A stretch of 64,000 nucleotides of DNA from Mytilus edulis (lineage: Eukaryota; Mollusca; Bivalvia; Mytilida; Mytilidae), in assembly GCF_963676685.1 (NCBI RefSeq), contig NC_092352.1, positions 24,137,117 to 24,201,116 of the forward strand. Direction: 5' to 3'. The notes below the pieces were generated by a model, which was not told where the DNA came from, ran no database searches, and saw nothing but the letters and a program-made list of their open reading frames with translations. The translations under genes and the position numbers were made by a program. Of the stretch, positions 9,561 through 20,225 are shown piece after piece. The first letter of the stretch is position 1. Every line of letters begins with the position of its first letter.

Positions 9561-10435
9561 ATTTTTTTTGCCGGAAGCCATGCGTATAGTTGCTATTGCG
9601 ACGACTTCAAAAAGTAAAGCCATCTTGTCCCAACGAAAAGAAACGATGTATTTTCTTTAAAAATTGAGGTTTTAACTAGCTGTCTATCTAATAAGCATAG
9701 TTAGATCATAGAAATAAAACTTTGCGGTAAAGGTTTTTCTGTTTTTCTTTATTAAACAATATGGTGTTAATATTTTCTCGTTAGGCTAACAATTTTTTAG
9801 ATCGTTTTAAAAAGTATCCGTTTTGTCAAAACATAATTGATTTTTAATTTTATATCGTAATTATTTGTTTCCAGTTAAATTGGAATGAAAATAAAAATAC
9901 ATGTATAAATTACAATACAACCAGTGTATGAGACAGGAATAGTTTAAGTTCAAATTCAAATGTTGACCAAATGAGATTGATAAAGAAGAGATTGATAAAT
10001 AAAAAATTATATCGGGATCTAAGGTTTTTTATAGCATACTTATAATTACATTTTTTAGCTATGATTATGAAAACACGAATTTTATTTAATTTTATTATAT
10101 AATTCACCTGTGCACTTTATTGTTGGAGCACGTGTTATCATGATTGAAAAGTTGTATTGAGCAATGCAACTGCTTACGGAATAACACGTGATGTGCAGTT
10201 AGCCAATCAGAATAAAATATTATAATGAAACATACATCTAATGTAATTATTTGTTTTTATATAAGGAACATTGTTTTTCTTATATCATTTTATTCTGGTA
10301 TCACCTAAGTTGGACAAAGGTATACAGAAAAACACATTAGTTTACATTACATTGCATATATGTACATTTGTTGAGGAAGCATTAAACTATGATTTTTTTT
10401 ACAACGGTATGATTAGTATATCCGACAGGTTAACA
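9561..10435. other. AT-rich stretch without a recognised gene
   Basis: No coding blocks seen on either strand. A small inverted pair (ACGTGTTAT at about 10130 and ATAACACGT at about 10182) could form a hairpin with a ~45-base loop. The short open stretches here are low in complexity and match nothing I know. Confidence 0.4.
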
Positions 10436-10993
10436 TCAGAGATAATCCAGTTTGTCATTTATAATTCTAATAAATTGGCACAATTTTCGAAGTTTAGATT
10501 TCTGTTTTTGGTTCATAATAGCATTAAATTTTAAAACATTACAGTTCGTTAGGTATTTCTTGTCAATAAGTAGTGTTCTATCTGTCAAGAGACTGCTGCA
10601 TTCCATTACATAGTGGTATTCGTCACCTATAGCAACTCTGCACAACGGACACTTTCTCTGTTCTCGGGGAATGTTTTGCCATCTACCATTTTCAATCGGC
10701 AGTTTATGGTTCATTGTCCTAAACCGCGACATTGTTATTACATCTTTATCATCAAGTACGTTAAGGTAGTGTTCGAAATTGTGTGATGTCTTGTATAGGC
10801 GATAATTCAGGGCTTTAGGCGAATCGTTTACCTTTCCTGACCATGACTGCAAGTTTAACATCGTCAAACGTAACATGTATATTTTTTTCGTAATACAATA
10901 AAATAGAGAAACTAATTGATAAACAAAGGATATACCACAAAAATACTGAAAAGGGGAAAATTTAAAAAATGAATTCCGAAAGTTTAACTTCAC
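10436..10993 (-). pseudogene. 3-prime end of a LINE ORF (C-terminal Cys/His region)
   Basis: A 185-codon minus-strand open stretch. From about residue 50 it reads SGKVNDSPKALNYRLYK, MSRFRTMNHKLPIENGRW, IPREQRKCPLCRVAIGDEYH, MECSSL and KLRKLCQFIRII. This is the terminal module that follows the reverse transcriptase in many cnidarian and molluscan LINE-like polyproteins. The C-x2-C...H...C pattern (CPLC, EYH, MEC) is a likely zinc site. No reverse transcriptase precedes it within the window; upstream (10993-11400) has no RT motif, so the copy is 5-prime truncated. The stop at 10436 looks like the natural end. The first ~45 residues are probably flanking sequence. Confidence 0.65.
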
Positions 10994-11539
10994 TTATTTT
11001 TTTTGCGACAAAGAAATCATCGGGAAATGAGAAAATATAGAAAGGAAATGGAAACGGGAAGAAATGCAACAAAAGGAAAATGTACAAATGTATAAATGTG
11101 CAAAAAAATGGAGAATATGAAATCTGTGCAAATTTTGATATAATGTATCGGATTCACTAATGCGAACTTCTGCCGAAAGAAAAGTATCAATTAAGGCCTG
11201 GAAAGACAGACAACTCCTTTAAATGAATATTCATTAAAACAAATATCTATTCGACCACTTTCCGCTTTATTAGTAAAACTATGCATATTTTTCAGACAAA
11301 CCGAAAGCGGTTACCAAATTCACCACAGTAAATTGACCTCATCAATAATATGTTTGAACGCCGTAAACTTTCTTTAAAATCGTTGAGGAACGTCGTGAAA
11401 CGCTAAGTAGTACCAACATCGTGCGTAACGTCAAAGCAATGAATACTTTTTAATTTGATAGATGCGTTTGTGTTTTTTTTTTTGTAAAATTGTTTCTTTT
11501 AAAACTGTAACACAGTGATGACTGCTGTACCCATATTTT
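10994..11539. other. No gene; isolated transposon-like end
   Basis: Low-complexity AG-rich and AT-rich DNA. At about 11413-11432 CATCGTGCGTAACGTC resembles the terminal inverted repeat of the 3077-4701 transposon. I could not find its partner nearby, so it may be a truncated relative or chance. Confidence 0.35.
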
Positions 11540-11810
11540 GAATATTTTATTTATAATGTTTGTTTTGTTCATGCATCGTTGTAAATATAACGGAATTTGA
11601 TGAGACTATCGTATGAGTTGGAGGTTTAGCGCTGTAAAACCAGGTTTAATCCACCATTTTCTACATCTAAAATGCCTGTTCCAAGTCAGGAATATGACAG
11701 TTGTTGTCCATTCGTTTTTGATGTGTTTTGTCATTTGATTTTGCCATGTGATTAGGGACTCCCCGATTGAATTTTCCTAGTTCAGAATTTTTGTGATTTT
11801 ACTTTTTGAT
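11540..11810 (+). repeat. Stand-alone Penelope-like 3-prime tail
   Basis: Shares CCAGGTTTAATCCACCATTT, AAATGCCTGTTCCAAGTCAG, GACAGTTGTTGTCCATTCGT and TTTTTGTGATTTTACTTTTT with 19180-19405 and, inverted, 31470-31700. In those copies it follows a Penelope-like reverse transcriptase fragment. Here no coding part is attached. Confidence 0.6.
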
Positions 11811-11879
11811 GTCCTGGCTGTATTACATATTGTACTTCAAGTAACGTATTCATATTTCTATGAAATTTCTAGTATTTTT

Positions 11880-12905
11880 TTTAAAGGTGAAAAATGTCAA
11901 TCTACAAATAGGTCCTGTGACACAATACTGGTTGCTGTGTTTTAGCATTACTTTCAATGCATTTAATATTTGAATCAGTTTCAGTTTCAAAAGTGCTGTT
12001 GATCATTTATGAGTTATAGTTTGTATCTAGAAATCCAGAATCATCTGCAGTATCATTAATATCTACAATGGCTTCCATAATACTTTTTTGTTTACTCAAT
12101 AACTTTTAAGTCCATGTTTCTTTAAATGATTTATGATATTGTGTACAAATGAAATATTGATTCCATTCACGTTGATGGTAATGTTAATTTCTGGATTAAA
12201 ATTTTGAAGAATGGTGTTATCCATATATGCTGTGTCCACAGCTTTCTGATAGTATTCCACAAATGACGACGGAAAACAATTATTGGTTATATCTAATTCT
12301 AGAAATCTGTCAATTCTATCACAGAGATCGGGATACATTTCCCTACACTGGTCCACCGTCTTTGATTATGTTGTGATCGTCAGCATGCATTCTTCCAGTT
12401 TGGTTGGTTGTTTTTTTTTGGGCTGTTTTGAACGCCTCTTGGGAAAAAGTTTGCTCTTTTTATATCTCTTATCCTTTGCACTCTTAAAACAACCATTATT
12501 CTGCACCTGACTTTCCATGTCCAATTTCCTCCAAAACTAAACACTCCCCATCGTTGCCTACTATCTTTCTACCATTGATACAAAGATATAATTTCTTATC
12601 TTCAGCAGAACAATCCCATGTCGCCGTCTCCATTGTTTAAATTCATCAGAGGTCTTACTGTCATACATGTACCAATTGGTAGGAGTTAAGGTATCTTCAG
12701 CAGAGGTCTTACTGTCATACATGTACCAATTGTTAGCAGTAGAGGTATCTTCATCAGAGGTCTTACTGTCATTCATGTAAAAATTGGTAGGAGTAGAGGT
12801 ATCTTCATCAGAGGTCTTACTGTCATACAAGTACCAATTGGTAGCAGTAGAGGTATCTTCAGTTTCATTTTCATCCACACACGGACGTCCAGATAGACTA
12901 CCAGC
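11880..12905 (-). pseudogene. Decayed unrecognised minus-strand coding region
   Basis: Several coding-like runs follow one another on the minus strand. First comes VDENETEDTSTA with 18-residue repeats (12878-12645). Then, in a second frame from ATG at about 12633, ETATWDCSAEDKKLYLCING and ECLVLEEIGHGKSG. Then back in the first frame come ESQVQNNGCFKSAKDKRYKK and a very basic KRRSKQPKKKQPTKLEE, a TAA at about 12365, then DQCREMYPDLCDRIDRFLEL and HNIINHLKKHGLKSY (stop at 12096). From 12073 in a third frame MEAIVDINDTADDSGFLDT follows. At least three stops and two shifts interrupt it. Family unknown. It may be the downstream part of the exons at 13160-15624. Confidence 0.4.
12645..12872 (-). repeat. 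54-bp minisatellite, about 4.2 copies, 18-residue peptide repeat
   Basis: GGTCTTACTGTCAT recurs at 12651, 12705, 12759 and 12813, an exact period of 54 bp. On the minus strand every unit is open and encodes variants of EDTSTATNWYLYDSKTSD. Because 54 is divisible by 3 the frame is kept. The plus strand is open here too, so openness alone does not show which strand codes. Confidence 0.85.
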
Positions 12906-13159
12906 AATGGGTTCTCAAATAAAATTTCTAATTATCATGCACTGGTTTTTTTTTCATACATTCTGTGAAATAAGTATACGAAATAGCATATTTCAATCAA
13001 AAGATGCTAATTTTGCCCTTACATGTTTACTCATCATCAATTATGAATATTGAACAACAGTATTCTTAACTACGTATATTTATTAGTTAAACGGTCAAAC
13101 TATCTATACCTCCTGTATTTTAGTAACAGACAACTCGTGCCATCATTGTTCTTCTGCTG

Positions 13160-13254
13160 TTAGAAGCCCACTTTTGAGCGTTTTTTTCCAACAACTTCCA
13201 GCTGCCTTACCAGCTCAGAATTCCAGGTTGGAGGAACTGGTCTTGGAATGTCTT
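13160..13254 (-). CDS. Candidate terminal exon, copy 1 (unrecognised gene)
   Basis: On the minus strand a polypyrimidine-like run and TTTTCAG precede position 13254. The exon opens in phase 1 and encodes DIPRPVPPTWNSELVRQLEV, then VGKKRSKVGF and TAA (13160-13162). The copy at 14337-14431 is the same length with the same stop and a few amino-acid changes. Conservation of frame in two copies supports coding, but the family is unknown. Confidence 0.4.
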
Positions 13255-13887
13255 CTGAAAATCCCTGTTTTATATATCACTTAATATTTCTTTAATTTCA
13301 AACATTGCCTAGTCTTTCATGTTCAGTTTTTTTGTCTAATACGTTTTAGGGTATAAAAACATTTCTTAAATAGAAAAAAAAAATATCATTTCCAATTAAT
13401 AAATGCATATTGTTATTCAGGAGACTCGTATACATTGAAATTGAATGATCATTATCAGTTGCAACAAGTAAGATTAAAACATAAAACACAAGCTTATTAA
13501 ATAAAAATTATTTTGTATCTTAAATATTACCAATCCATCCTTGACTTTCTCATCTAAATAACTGTTAGGGTTATTGGTTTCTGTGGACTTTTACTCCATT
13601 TCTTATAATGAATTCAATATTTCCTAATTTTTTTAAAATTTATATGACAAGTTGAACAAGACTAACACATAATGAATCGGAAAGTTATGGCTTATGATAA
13701 AATATTAAGCATAAAGGGCCAAACAGTGGTCAAATCAGTATAAATTCAAGCTCTTTTGAATTATCTCTTAATTTATATATAAATATTACTGTACGTATAA
13801 TGAAATAAAAGTGTTACTTTAAAAATGGAAAACAATTCTTCTTATTCCTCAAAATAAATCTATTGATAGCTGAAACCATTAGTTTAC

Positions 13888-14001
13888 ATTTATTAAAGTG
13901 AACATGTATATGGAAACAGTCATTAAAACTGTGGCTTCCAACTATAAACGGCTCGTACCATTTCTCCACATCCCATACAGTTCTTATTTGCTGTACTTTT
14001 T
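13888..14001 (-). CDS. Candidate duplicated exon, copy A (114 nt)
   Basis: Minus-strand exon between CATAG (14002-14006) and a GTAAAC donor (13882-13887). It encodes EKVQQIRTVWDVEKWYEP, then FIVGSHSFNDCFHIHVHFNK in phase 1/1. It is open throughout and equal in length to copy B. Spliced to the terminal exon, its last base T plus AA would create a TAA at the junction, so either the protein ends there or this exon is not used that way. Confidence 0.4.
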
Positions 14002-14068
14002 CTATGGAAAACAATTCTTATTATTCCTCAAAATAAAAATCTATTGATAGCTGAAACCATTAGTTTAC

Positions 14069-14182
14069 ATTTATTAAAGTGAACATGCATGTGGAAACAG
14101 TCGTTAAAACTGTGGCTTCCAACTATAAACGGCTCCAACCATTTCTTCGCATCCCATACAGTTCTTATTTGCTGTACTTTTT
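14069..14182 (-). CDS. Candidate duplicated exon, copy B (114 nt)
   Basis: Same structure as copy A: acceptor TTTATAG at 14183-14189, donor GTAAAC at 14063-14068. It encodes EKVQQIRTVWDAKKWLEP, then FIVGSHSFNDCFHMHVHFNK. Differences from copy A include VEKWY to AKKWL and I to M. It fits in phase behind the exon at 15561-15624 (which ends in phase 1). Confidence 0.45.
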
Positions 14183-14336
14183 CTATAAAGAAATACCTTC
14201 AATCTGTGATTTTAAATCTGTAAAAAAAAATGAAAACAACACTCTATGTTGCACCGGTCAAACTATATCTATACCTCATTATCACCACCCTGTATTTTAG
14301 TAACAGACAACTCGTGCCACCATTGTTCTTCTGCTG

Positions 14337-14431
14337 TTAGAAGCCCACTTTTGAGAGGTTTTTCCCAACAACTTCAAGCTGTCTTACCAGCTCAGAATTC
14401 CAGGTTAGAGGAACTGGTCTTGGCATGTCTT
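14337..14431 (-). CDS. Candidate terminal exon, copy 2
   Basis: Minus-strand counterpart of 13160-13254: acceptor TTTTCAG, 95 nt, encoding DMPRPVPLTWNSELVRQLEV, then VGKNLSKVGF and TAA. Two copies with the same frame and end suggest a real exon duplicated with its flanks. Confidence 0.4.
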
Positions 14432-15068
14432 CTGAAAATCCGTTTTATATATCAGTAAATATTTCTTTAATTTTTAACATTGCCTAGTCTTTCATGTTCA
14501 ATTTTTTTTTTTATCTAATACTTTTTAGGGTATAAAATCATTTTTTAAATATAAAAAAAAATATCATTTCCAATTAATTAATGCATGTTGTTATTCAGGA
14601 GACTCATATACATTGAAATTGAATGATTATTATCAATTGCAACAAGTAAGATTAAAACATAAAACACAAGCTTATTTAAGTAAAAAAAATTTTGTATCTT
14701 AAATATAACCAATCCATCCTTGACTTTCGCATCTAAATAACTGTTAGGATTATTAGTTTCTGTTGACTTTTACTCCATTTTTTATAATGCCATACAATAT
14801 TTCCTTTTTTTTTTTTATTTATGTGACAAGTTGAAGAAGACTAACACATAATGAATCGGAAAGTTATGGCTCATGATAAAATATTAAGCATAAAGCGCCA
14901 ACCAGTGGTCAAATGAGTATAAATTCAAGCTCTTATGAATTATTTCTTAATTTATGTATAAATATTACTGTATATATAATGAAATAAAAGTATTACTTTT
15001 AAAATGGAAAACAATTCTTATTATTCCTCAAAATAAAAATCTATTGGTAGATGAAACCATTAGTTTAC

Positions 15069-15180
15069 CTTTATTAAAGTGAACATGTATGTGGAAACAG
15101 TTATTAAAACTGTGGCTTCCAACTATAAACGGTTCCAACCATTTCTTCACATCCCATAGTTATTATTTGCTGTACTTTTT
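15069..15180 (-). pseudogene. Duplicated exon, copy C, with a 2-bp deletion
   Basis: Homologous to copies A and B but 112 nt. ACTGTATGGG is reduced to ACTATGGG, shifting the frame to a stop 20 codons later. Unlike A and B, its last base is G (AAAG|GTAAAC), a better donor that would join the terminal exon without a stop. So no single copy has both an intact frame and the joinable end. Confidence 0.45.
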
Positions 15181-15560
15181 CTATAAAAAAAAAAAATACC
15201 TTCAATCTGTGATTTTAAATCTGTAAAAAAATAAAAACAACATTCTATGTTGCACCTATTAAATAATGTAAGCACCATCTACAAGTATATATTTATTTAG
15301 AATAAAAGAATTATATTACTTTTTATCTAAGTTTGTCAAATACTAATACAGTGGGTGTGAATTACTGTGTAGTAATAACAAATTTAAAAAAGGCAAAATA
15401 TAATAAAATGTAATTTTAATTGATCCTTACAGTTAATAACTCTTCCAATCAATTCTTTCTAAATCAAAACGAAATATGGGATTAAAAGTATATATTTTTT
15501 AATAGAGCAGTACAATGTATATAAATTCACAAGATTTCAAAAACTATTAACTTTATTTAC

Positions 15561-15624
15561 CTGTGGAAGTAAAAACATCTACTTTCAAAACATCAGCAAT
15601 ATTGTGGAACATTGCATCAACATC
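15561..15624 (-). CDS. Candidate upstream exon of the duplicated-exon gene
   Basis: Minus strand: acceptor TTATTATAG before 15624, donor CACAG|GTAAAT at 15560. 64 nt encode DVDAMFHNIADVLKVDVFTS followed by T and one base, i.e. phase 0 to phase 1. That is exactly the phase required by exon copies A-C 380-1,500 bp downstream. I do not recognise the protein. No further upstream exon is certain. Confidence 0.45.
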
Positions 15625-15857
15625 CTATAATAAAACAATATATTGCACATAAAACTGCATTAAATTTAATATAACATTTTAAGAACTAGATTTGTCAAAA
15701 TCGCACAATTTGCCCGTCTCAAATAGAAATCTCATAAATCAAAAATCAGCTCAAAAATTGAAGGCTTATAGAAAAAAAGTCCTCATAACAATTTTCGAAG
15801 TTGTAAACCCTTAATTTTGGCAAAAATCAGCGGAGCGGAACTAAACTTAAACTTGAT

Positions 15858-15999
15858 CTGGGCTCTCGGTCACAAAACTTTACTCAGTACTCCTAGTACA
15901 AAATAAGTGCTCGAAACACAAAATCAAGTATTTTGATTGGTTGTTTCTTGAGTCTGAGTACAAAAATTGTGCTCGAAAGTTTTATGACCGCAAGGCCAG
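15858..15999. mobile_element. 142-bp MITE-like element, copy 1
   Basis: 142 bp, matched along its whole length by 55793-55934, also 142 bp. Its ends form an imperfect inverted repeat: CTGGGCTCTCGGTCACAAAA on the left against CTGGCCTTGCGGTCATAAAA from the right. No clear target duplication flanks either copy. Confidence 0.65.
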
Positions 16000-16284
16000 T
16001 AACACATCATGGTAAACTCACATACCTAAATACAGCCCAATATCCGAAGGCGTTTAGATAAAAAAAAAATCCGCATAATGGTTTGTTGCAGAATGACGGA
16101 CAAGGGTAAAACTATATGGCACCGACAAAACTCTGTTGCAGGGCCATGAAAACTTTGATTGTGTTGGTTTGTTGCCTCTTCATTGACACATTCGCTTTTT
16201 TCATTCTCAATTTCTATTTGAACTTGATAAGACCACAACGTCATTAAAAAAAAACTACCATGACCATAAACTTTAACCTAATAA

Positions 16285-16410
16285 TCAAAGGTACAAGGAT
16301 TATAATTTAGTACGCCAGACGCGCGTTTCGTCTACATAAGACTCGTCAGTGACGATCAGTTCAAAATAATTATAAAGCCAAAGAAGTACAAAATTGAAAA
16401 GCATTGAAAC
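16285..16410 (-). repeat. Dispersed mussel repeat (family M3), inverted copy
   Basis: TACGCCAGACGCGCGTTTCG, TCTACATAAGACTCGTCAGT and GACGATCAGTTCAAAATAAT are the reverse complement of the words at 7500-7600. Non-coding. Confidence 0.7.
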
Positions 16411-16499
16411 ATATGGATGCACAGACTGAAACACATAATGCCCCTCTTCTATTGTAGATGGAATAAAAGCATTATATGAAATATTCACAAAATATATAT

Positions 16500-17460
16500 C
16501 AATACAGGGTCCTTATGTTTCTAACCAACGTGTTAATTGACCTTCAGGGCTTTTAACATTCTTCAGCAAGTTTAAAGCTCCATGGTCAGTGCTCACTGTG
16601 AAATGGATCCCGTGCAAATAACTACTGACTATGTTTCACTGCTAAAACAATTCCCTTCTACTGGCACAATTTTGACGTTGAATTTTTGAAAGTACGACTG
16701 CTATAACCTATAACACATTCTTTGCCGTCATCGTTGTTTTGGGGAAAAAATAATCCATCCTTGGGCTACTGGTCGCAGAGTCTAAAATACATTCTTTCAA
16801 ATACATTCTTTCAAATACAAATATTTAAAATTGGATTGGTCATAAGAGCATCTTTCCGAATAGTAAATGCTGTTTCACATTCGGCATTCCATTTTTAAAA
16901 CTCGTTCTTAATAATAAGAGCGGGCATTTTGGTCAAAATCTAAAATAATTTTCTATAGTAGGAGCAAGTTCCAAAAAAACTACTTACTTCCTTAACATGG
17001 GTTGGCTTAGGCTTTGATTTTAGTTGGATCTGGTGAAATGCCCAAAAATTATTCTTTCTTGACAATTTAAAACACTTGTATACCAAGCAATTTTAACCCA
17101 GTCAACTGCATTCTATCGGAAACCCCTCGGAACTTGGTAATTTGCTCCTAAAATGATCCAGAAATTATATCGTCGATCGAGGTAGACTACACTAATCACA
17201 CCTCGTTACCCATATAGAATATACTGCATTAGTCTGGAAAAGGTTGCACCGGTGTAACACAAACCAGAAGGCATACCATTGAAGGCGAAAAAAAGCCTTT
17301 ACTGGTAAAAAAAAAAAGCTGTTCAACCGCGTCATGTGGTTCATGCTAATTCATGATAGCCAAGCCAAGAGAACGAACAATTTGTCAATAGAGCCATATA
17401 TTCCCCCGATAGGTAATCGTCCTCAATATACAGGTCGTCGACAAATTTATACACAGGCGG
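16500..17460 (-). pseudogene. Decayed Ty3/gypsy-type pol (reverse transcriptase and RNase H)
   Basis: Read on the minus strand from 17300 down, three ordered blocks appear in shifting frames. Near 17290-17160 are FNGMPSGLCYTGATFSRLMQ and then VVYLD with DIISGS. Near 17080-16900 are ISPDPTKIKA and YRKFILDFDQNARS-like text. Near 16610-16510 is FTVSTDHGALNLLKNVKSPE followed by GQLTRWLET. These are the RT (F-x-x-MPFGL...YLDD), the tether after RT, and the RNase H region (TDHxAL...RWxExL) of Ty3/gypsy elements. There are at least six stops or shifts. No LTR was found in the window. Flanking introns or host genes are not evident. Confidence 0.7.
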
Positions 17461-18190
17461 AATGACAGGTGAACGATGATTTACTTTTTAACCTATATGA
17501 AATCAAAAAGACCTAGAAAAAGTCAATTACACGTGTTCGCTCACTAATATATCTCTACATGAGTATATCGGATTATACGACAGTCATCAGAGGTCACCTC
17601 ATTGGTTAATTAGATGGCGTCTAGACTACAATACACACGAAATATTGATACACATTATCGAGCCTATGCATCGTAAATTGTATTATATTTTAGACATTTT
17701 ATCGTTTGGATTTTCCTTTTAGTATGTTACATCAAATATGAGAATTTAAGTAAAAATGGTGAACATAAATTTGACAGCTAATTCAACTTTTAACTCCAAA
17801 ACAAACGAGCCAAAGTACTTTAAGTGAAGTTTGCGATGCGCTCAGTTTAAAGGGAATGACAGTGACTTATGGTAAGTGAACTACATTTGATATGCAGTTG
17901 TATAAACATTGTCACATCTTATTTCAATAGAGATTATTTTGTCCGTCTCCCTTAATCATGGTTTATTGACTTTAAATAATCCCATAGTTCAAATATTTTA
18001 ACTTTGATTAGGATACGTTTAAGGGAAACAAATTGATAAATAATTTATATTTGGTATGCAGTTGTTCCGTTGGGATATCATACGGCATATTTTGTTAAAT
18101 GAGAACAAAAAGATAAAACGTGTTACCAAGTGGAACAATATGCCGGAGTTTCTTTTTGACAACATATTTTTTTAATATTGAGGTAGACTT
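17461..18190. other. No gene recognised
   Basis: AT-rich DNA with no conserved coding blocks on either strand. TTTGNTATGCAGTTGT appears twice (about 17888 and 18051), suggesting a weak internal repeat. Confidence 0.4.
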
Positions 18191-18194
18191 TTTC

Positions 18195-19405
18195 AACAAA
18201 ATGTTGGCAGTCCTATGGGAACGAAATGTTTACCTCTCCTTTCCGACCTCTTATCTTCATATGCATCCGAGTTCGCTCAGAGACTTGTGAAGAACAAGAA
18301 GATCAAAGAAGCCATGTTATTTAGATCATAGTATTGATGATGTTCTTCCCATTTACAATCCAAAACTTTTCTGACTGGGATCAATTAGTATATCCCCCAG
18401 AACTAGAAATTAAAGAAACAACAGATACAACTTCCTCCACATTTTTCTACTTCTACCTCGAATTTGATATACACGGTCATCTCAGTACCAGAATCTATGA
18501 CAAACGAGACGATTTTAATTTTGAAATTATCAATTTTCCCTACCTTAGTAGCAATATACCAACCTCATCTGTATATAAGATATACATTTCCCAGCTTTTC
18601 CGGTAGTCAAGGGCTTGCAGCTCCCACACAGACTTTATAAAAAATCACCAGAGCAGAAAGATGATGAACCAGGGTAATGTCAAAGAATGTCTCGTCCTTT
18701 TTCTACTTTTGATTTTATCCATTTTACGTGACTCTGTCCTTATACATCCCGTCATTGTGTTTTTGTTTTATGATGATTTTTCTGTTCTTGTCCTTAATTG
18801 TTGCTAACATGGGTAATATGCTTTGTATTTATGCCTATTTGTGTTTCTTTGGTTGGTTCATACGACGTTGCTCTGTACTTATAAATCCAGTCATTGTGCT
18901 ATTGTTTAAATGTTGTACTCTTGTCTTTCATTTTCGCTAAAGTGCTTTGTTTATATGCTTATACGACGTTGCTCTGTACTTATACATCCAGTCAATGTGC
19001 TATTGTTTAAATGTTGTACTCTTATCTTTCATTTTCGCTAAAGTGCTTTGTCTATATGCTTATAAGTACCTCTTTGTTAGTTTTTATAGTGATTTAGATT
19101 ATATCTATGATGACTGATGTTCCCTTTTTTTTTACATTTTTACCTATTATGTCTGTTTGTTGTTTACACATCGTTGTCAATATTATGGAATTTGAAGCCA
19201 CTGTCATACAAGTGTGATGTTTAGCTAGCTATAAAACCATTTTATCCACTATTTTGCACATAAGAAAATGCCTGTACCTAGTCAGGAACATGACAGTTGT
19301 TATCCATTCGTTTAGTGTGTTTGAGCTTTTGATTAGGAACTTTCCGTTATAATTTTCCTCCGAGTTCAAAATTTTTGTAATTTTACTTTTTGTATGTAAG
19401 CATTT
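18195..19405 (+). mobile_element. Penelope-like retroelement fragment (copy b) with 3-prime tail
   Basis: 18205-18620 preserves pieces homologous to copy a: the position of PMGTNC (here LWERNV), SIDDVLP (the Y-I-D-D block), FDIHGHLSTRIYDKRDDFNF and SSNIPTSSVYKIYISQL. 18700-19405 is the 3-prime region ending with the same tail as 11540-11810 (GAATTTGA.GCCACTGTCAT, GACAGTTGTTATCCATTCGT, TTTTGTAATTTTACTTTTTG). Frames are broken in many places. Confidence 0.6.
18860..19061 (+). repeat. 101-bp tandem duplication (two copies)
   Basis: TACGACGTTGCTCTGTACTT occurs at 18861 and 18962, and the whole interval to TATATGCTTA repeats with about four differences. It lies within the 3-prime region of Penelope-like copy b. 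Confidence 0.8.
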
Positions 19406-19659
19406 GCACATCTCATTTTTTAGATTATTTCGCCCTGCTCCCTCAGTCATGGTTTTAGAAACTTTAGAATATATAACATACTAAAGTTTGTTATTTAAGT
19501 TAGATTAAGGGGAACCACGTAGGATGAATAAATTATATTTTGTATGTAGGTAGTTATATTAGCATTGCAATATCTTTTCCCATAAAATTATAGGCCCTAT
19601 TTTACCTTCAGTCATGGCATTTACTTTGCATACTAGTAATTTACATGTTACAATGGAAT

Positions 19660-20225
19660 TGGGGAATGTGTATAAGAGACAATAACCCGACCATATAACA
19701 GACAACAGCAGAAGGTCACCAATAGGTCTTCAATGCAGCGAGAAATTCTCGCACCCGGGGGCGTCCTTCAGCTGGCCCCTAAATAAATATATATACTAGT
19801 TCAGTGATAATGAACGCCATACTAAACTCCAAATTATACACAAGAAACTAAAGTAAAAAATAATACAAGACTAACAAAAGCCAGAGGCTCCTGACTTATG
19901 ACAATGTAGAAATGTAAACGCATAACAATACATTAAAATTCGGTTCTAGAGAAGTCCGAGTCTGTTGCAAGAAAAGAGGGACGAAAGATACCAGAGGGAC
20001 AGTCAAACTCATAAATCAAAAACAAACTGACAACGCCATGGCTAATAATGAAAAAGACAAAAAGACAAACAGTAGAACATTACACAACAAAGAAAACTAA
20101 AGAATAAGCAACACGAACCCCACCAAAAACTAGGGGTGACCTCAGGTGCTCCGAAAGGGTAAGCAGATCCTGCTTCACATTTGGCACCCGTCGTGTTACT
20201 TATGTGATAACAAATCCGGTATTAA
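19660..20225 (+). repeat. Two dispersed mussel repeats in series (family M4 and neighbour)
   Basis: 19660-19965 contains ATAACCCGACCATATAACAG, GGTCTTCAATGCAGCGAGAA and GGGGGCGTCCTTCAGCTGGC, a repeat I recall from mussels, single here. 19985-20225 is family M4 (CTGACAACGCCATGGCTAAT, GAACCCCACCAAAAACT, GTAAGCAGATCCTGCT, GGCACCCGTCGTGTTAC). It recurs at 37665-37840 and 55955-56215. Non-coding. Confidence 0.65.

Larger units (their letters stand above)
13090..15257. repeat. Tandem duplication of ~1.18 kb with a nested ~180-bp duplication
   Basis: CAACTCGTGCCA occurs at 13131 and 14308 (1,177 bp apart), and ATGGAAAACAATTCT at 13825 and 15004 (1,179 bp apart). The intervening sequence can be followed in parallel with a few per cent differences. 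Inside the first unit, 13824-14003 is repeated again at 14004-14185. The duplicated block carries minus-strand exon-like segments listed separately. The high similarity implies a fairly recent event. Confidence 0.85.

Noticed and set aside
12784-13053. Plus-strand open frame across the 54-bp minisatellite
   Set aside because: Antisense openness follows from a repeat length divisible by 3; the minus-strand reading continues into more convincing coding-like sequence.
16026-16244. 72-codon minus-strand frame as first exon of the duplicated-exon gene
   Set aside because: The possible donor GTATGT is out of phase with the exon at 15561-15624, and another frame is equally open.
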